From Candidatus Cloacimonadota bacterium (GTDB lineage Bacteria; Cloacimonadota; Cloacimonadia; Cloacimonadales; TCS61): a stretch of 54,634 nt of DNA. Of the stretch, positions 54,506-54,634 are shown one piece after another (the first letter of the stretch is position 1; each line of letters opens with the position of its first letter). The notes under the pieces are model-generated. The model searched no databases and was not told the DNA's origin. It worked only from the letters and a program-made list of their open reading frames with translations. The stretch spans positions 1-54,634 of the forward strand of contig JAIPGP010000013.1 of NCBI GenBank assembly GCA_021735645.1, given 5' to 3'. The position numbers and the translations under genes are program-made.

Positions 54506-54634
54506 ATGTCACAATTAACTGGAAATCAGATACGCAAGAAAATGAAGTTATATGGCATCTCCTTTGCCATGATCCGGGAAGAGGTAGCCGATCTCACCGG
54601 CGAAAATGTCACTATCCTCACCATCTGGTTCACC
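54506..54634 (+). CDS. Prophage protein, cut by the window end
   Basis: The first 43 residues read MSQLTGNQIRKKMKLYGISF, then AMIREEVADLTGENV. This resembles a helix-turn-helix start. The gene continues past the window. Confidence 0.5.
   Translation, partial: MSQLTGNQIRKKMKLYGISFAMIREEVADLTGENVTILTIWFT

Noticed and set aside
47061-54634. Mu-like transposable phage
   Set aside because: The divergent repressor suggested it, but no DDE transposase or MuB-like ATPase is present, and minus-strand structural genes lie behind the repressor.
1-54634. tRNA or rRNA genes
   Set aside because: The spacers were read on both strands for cloverleaf arms and rRNA cores and none was seen. A covariance search would be decisive.

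Overview
The window is an AT-rich bacterial chromosome segment whose right end is part of a prophage. Several features point to the candidate phylum Cloacimonadota. Large secreted proteins end in an FlgD-like sorting domain with the YPNPFNP motif. There is a gingipain-type C25 protease, a many-unit beta-helix protein with a dockerin, paired GWNW(I/L)S motifs, and a set of strictly anaerobic redox genes. The lineage is inferred from this combination, since no rRNA or other marker gene is present.

Left part (1-20,000): an exported-protein region. It holds a 2573-residue multidomain protein, a lipoprotein that stops right after YPNPFN, a parallel beta-helix/dockerin protein and a C25 protease. 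An MFS transporter and a frameshifted flavodoxin lie between them. The spacers are long and carry two copies of a ~200-250 bp element that precede two of the exported-protein genes, a second ~85 bp dispersed element, a remnant of a second lipoprotein tail, and a possible small RNA or leader ending in a near-ideal terminator before pepD.

Middle (20,000-46,800): housekeeping and metabolic genes in short operons. These are pepD with an unusual RsbW-like/GNAT-like/AlbA_2 fusion, a sirtuin and an EamA transporter; an exported protein and TatD; a MATE transporter; a nitroreductase-like protein; and a minus-strand run of Zn-ribbon, arylamine N-acetyltransferase-like, DUF4416, LptE-like and pseudouridine synthase genes. 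A membrane protein/winged-helix pair follows with a palindromic operator candidate. Next comes a tightly coupled operon of double-cubane reductase, its ATP-dependent activator, a class V aminotransferase, DUF3343 and YedF (selenium/sulfur redox theme), then upp, a response regulator with two sensor kinases, a Nim-like flavoprotein and an outer-membrane barrel. Two genes (a four-helix-bundle protein and a kinase) are each cut by one in-frame TAA, with clearly homologous sequence continuing in the same frame.

Right part (about 47,095-54,634): a prophage. Minus-strand head/neck genes run toward the host junction, where the portal gene is cut off beside a cluster of strong hairpins. A CI-like repressor faces a plus-strand early operon across a perfect 13-bp inverted repeat. 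Inside the early region a second divergent switch separates two small minus-strand genes from an antirepressor operon. The phage continues beyond the window and no integrase is visible.

The most striking unexplained signal is a family of intergenic arrays with exact 9-bp spacing: a fixed hexamer (GTTAAC-like, GTGGAC-like or TATAGG) followed by a variable triplet. It occurs in at least nine arrays across the window, and related 7-bp arrays occur in the prophage.
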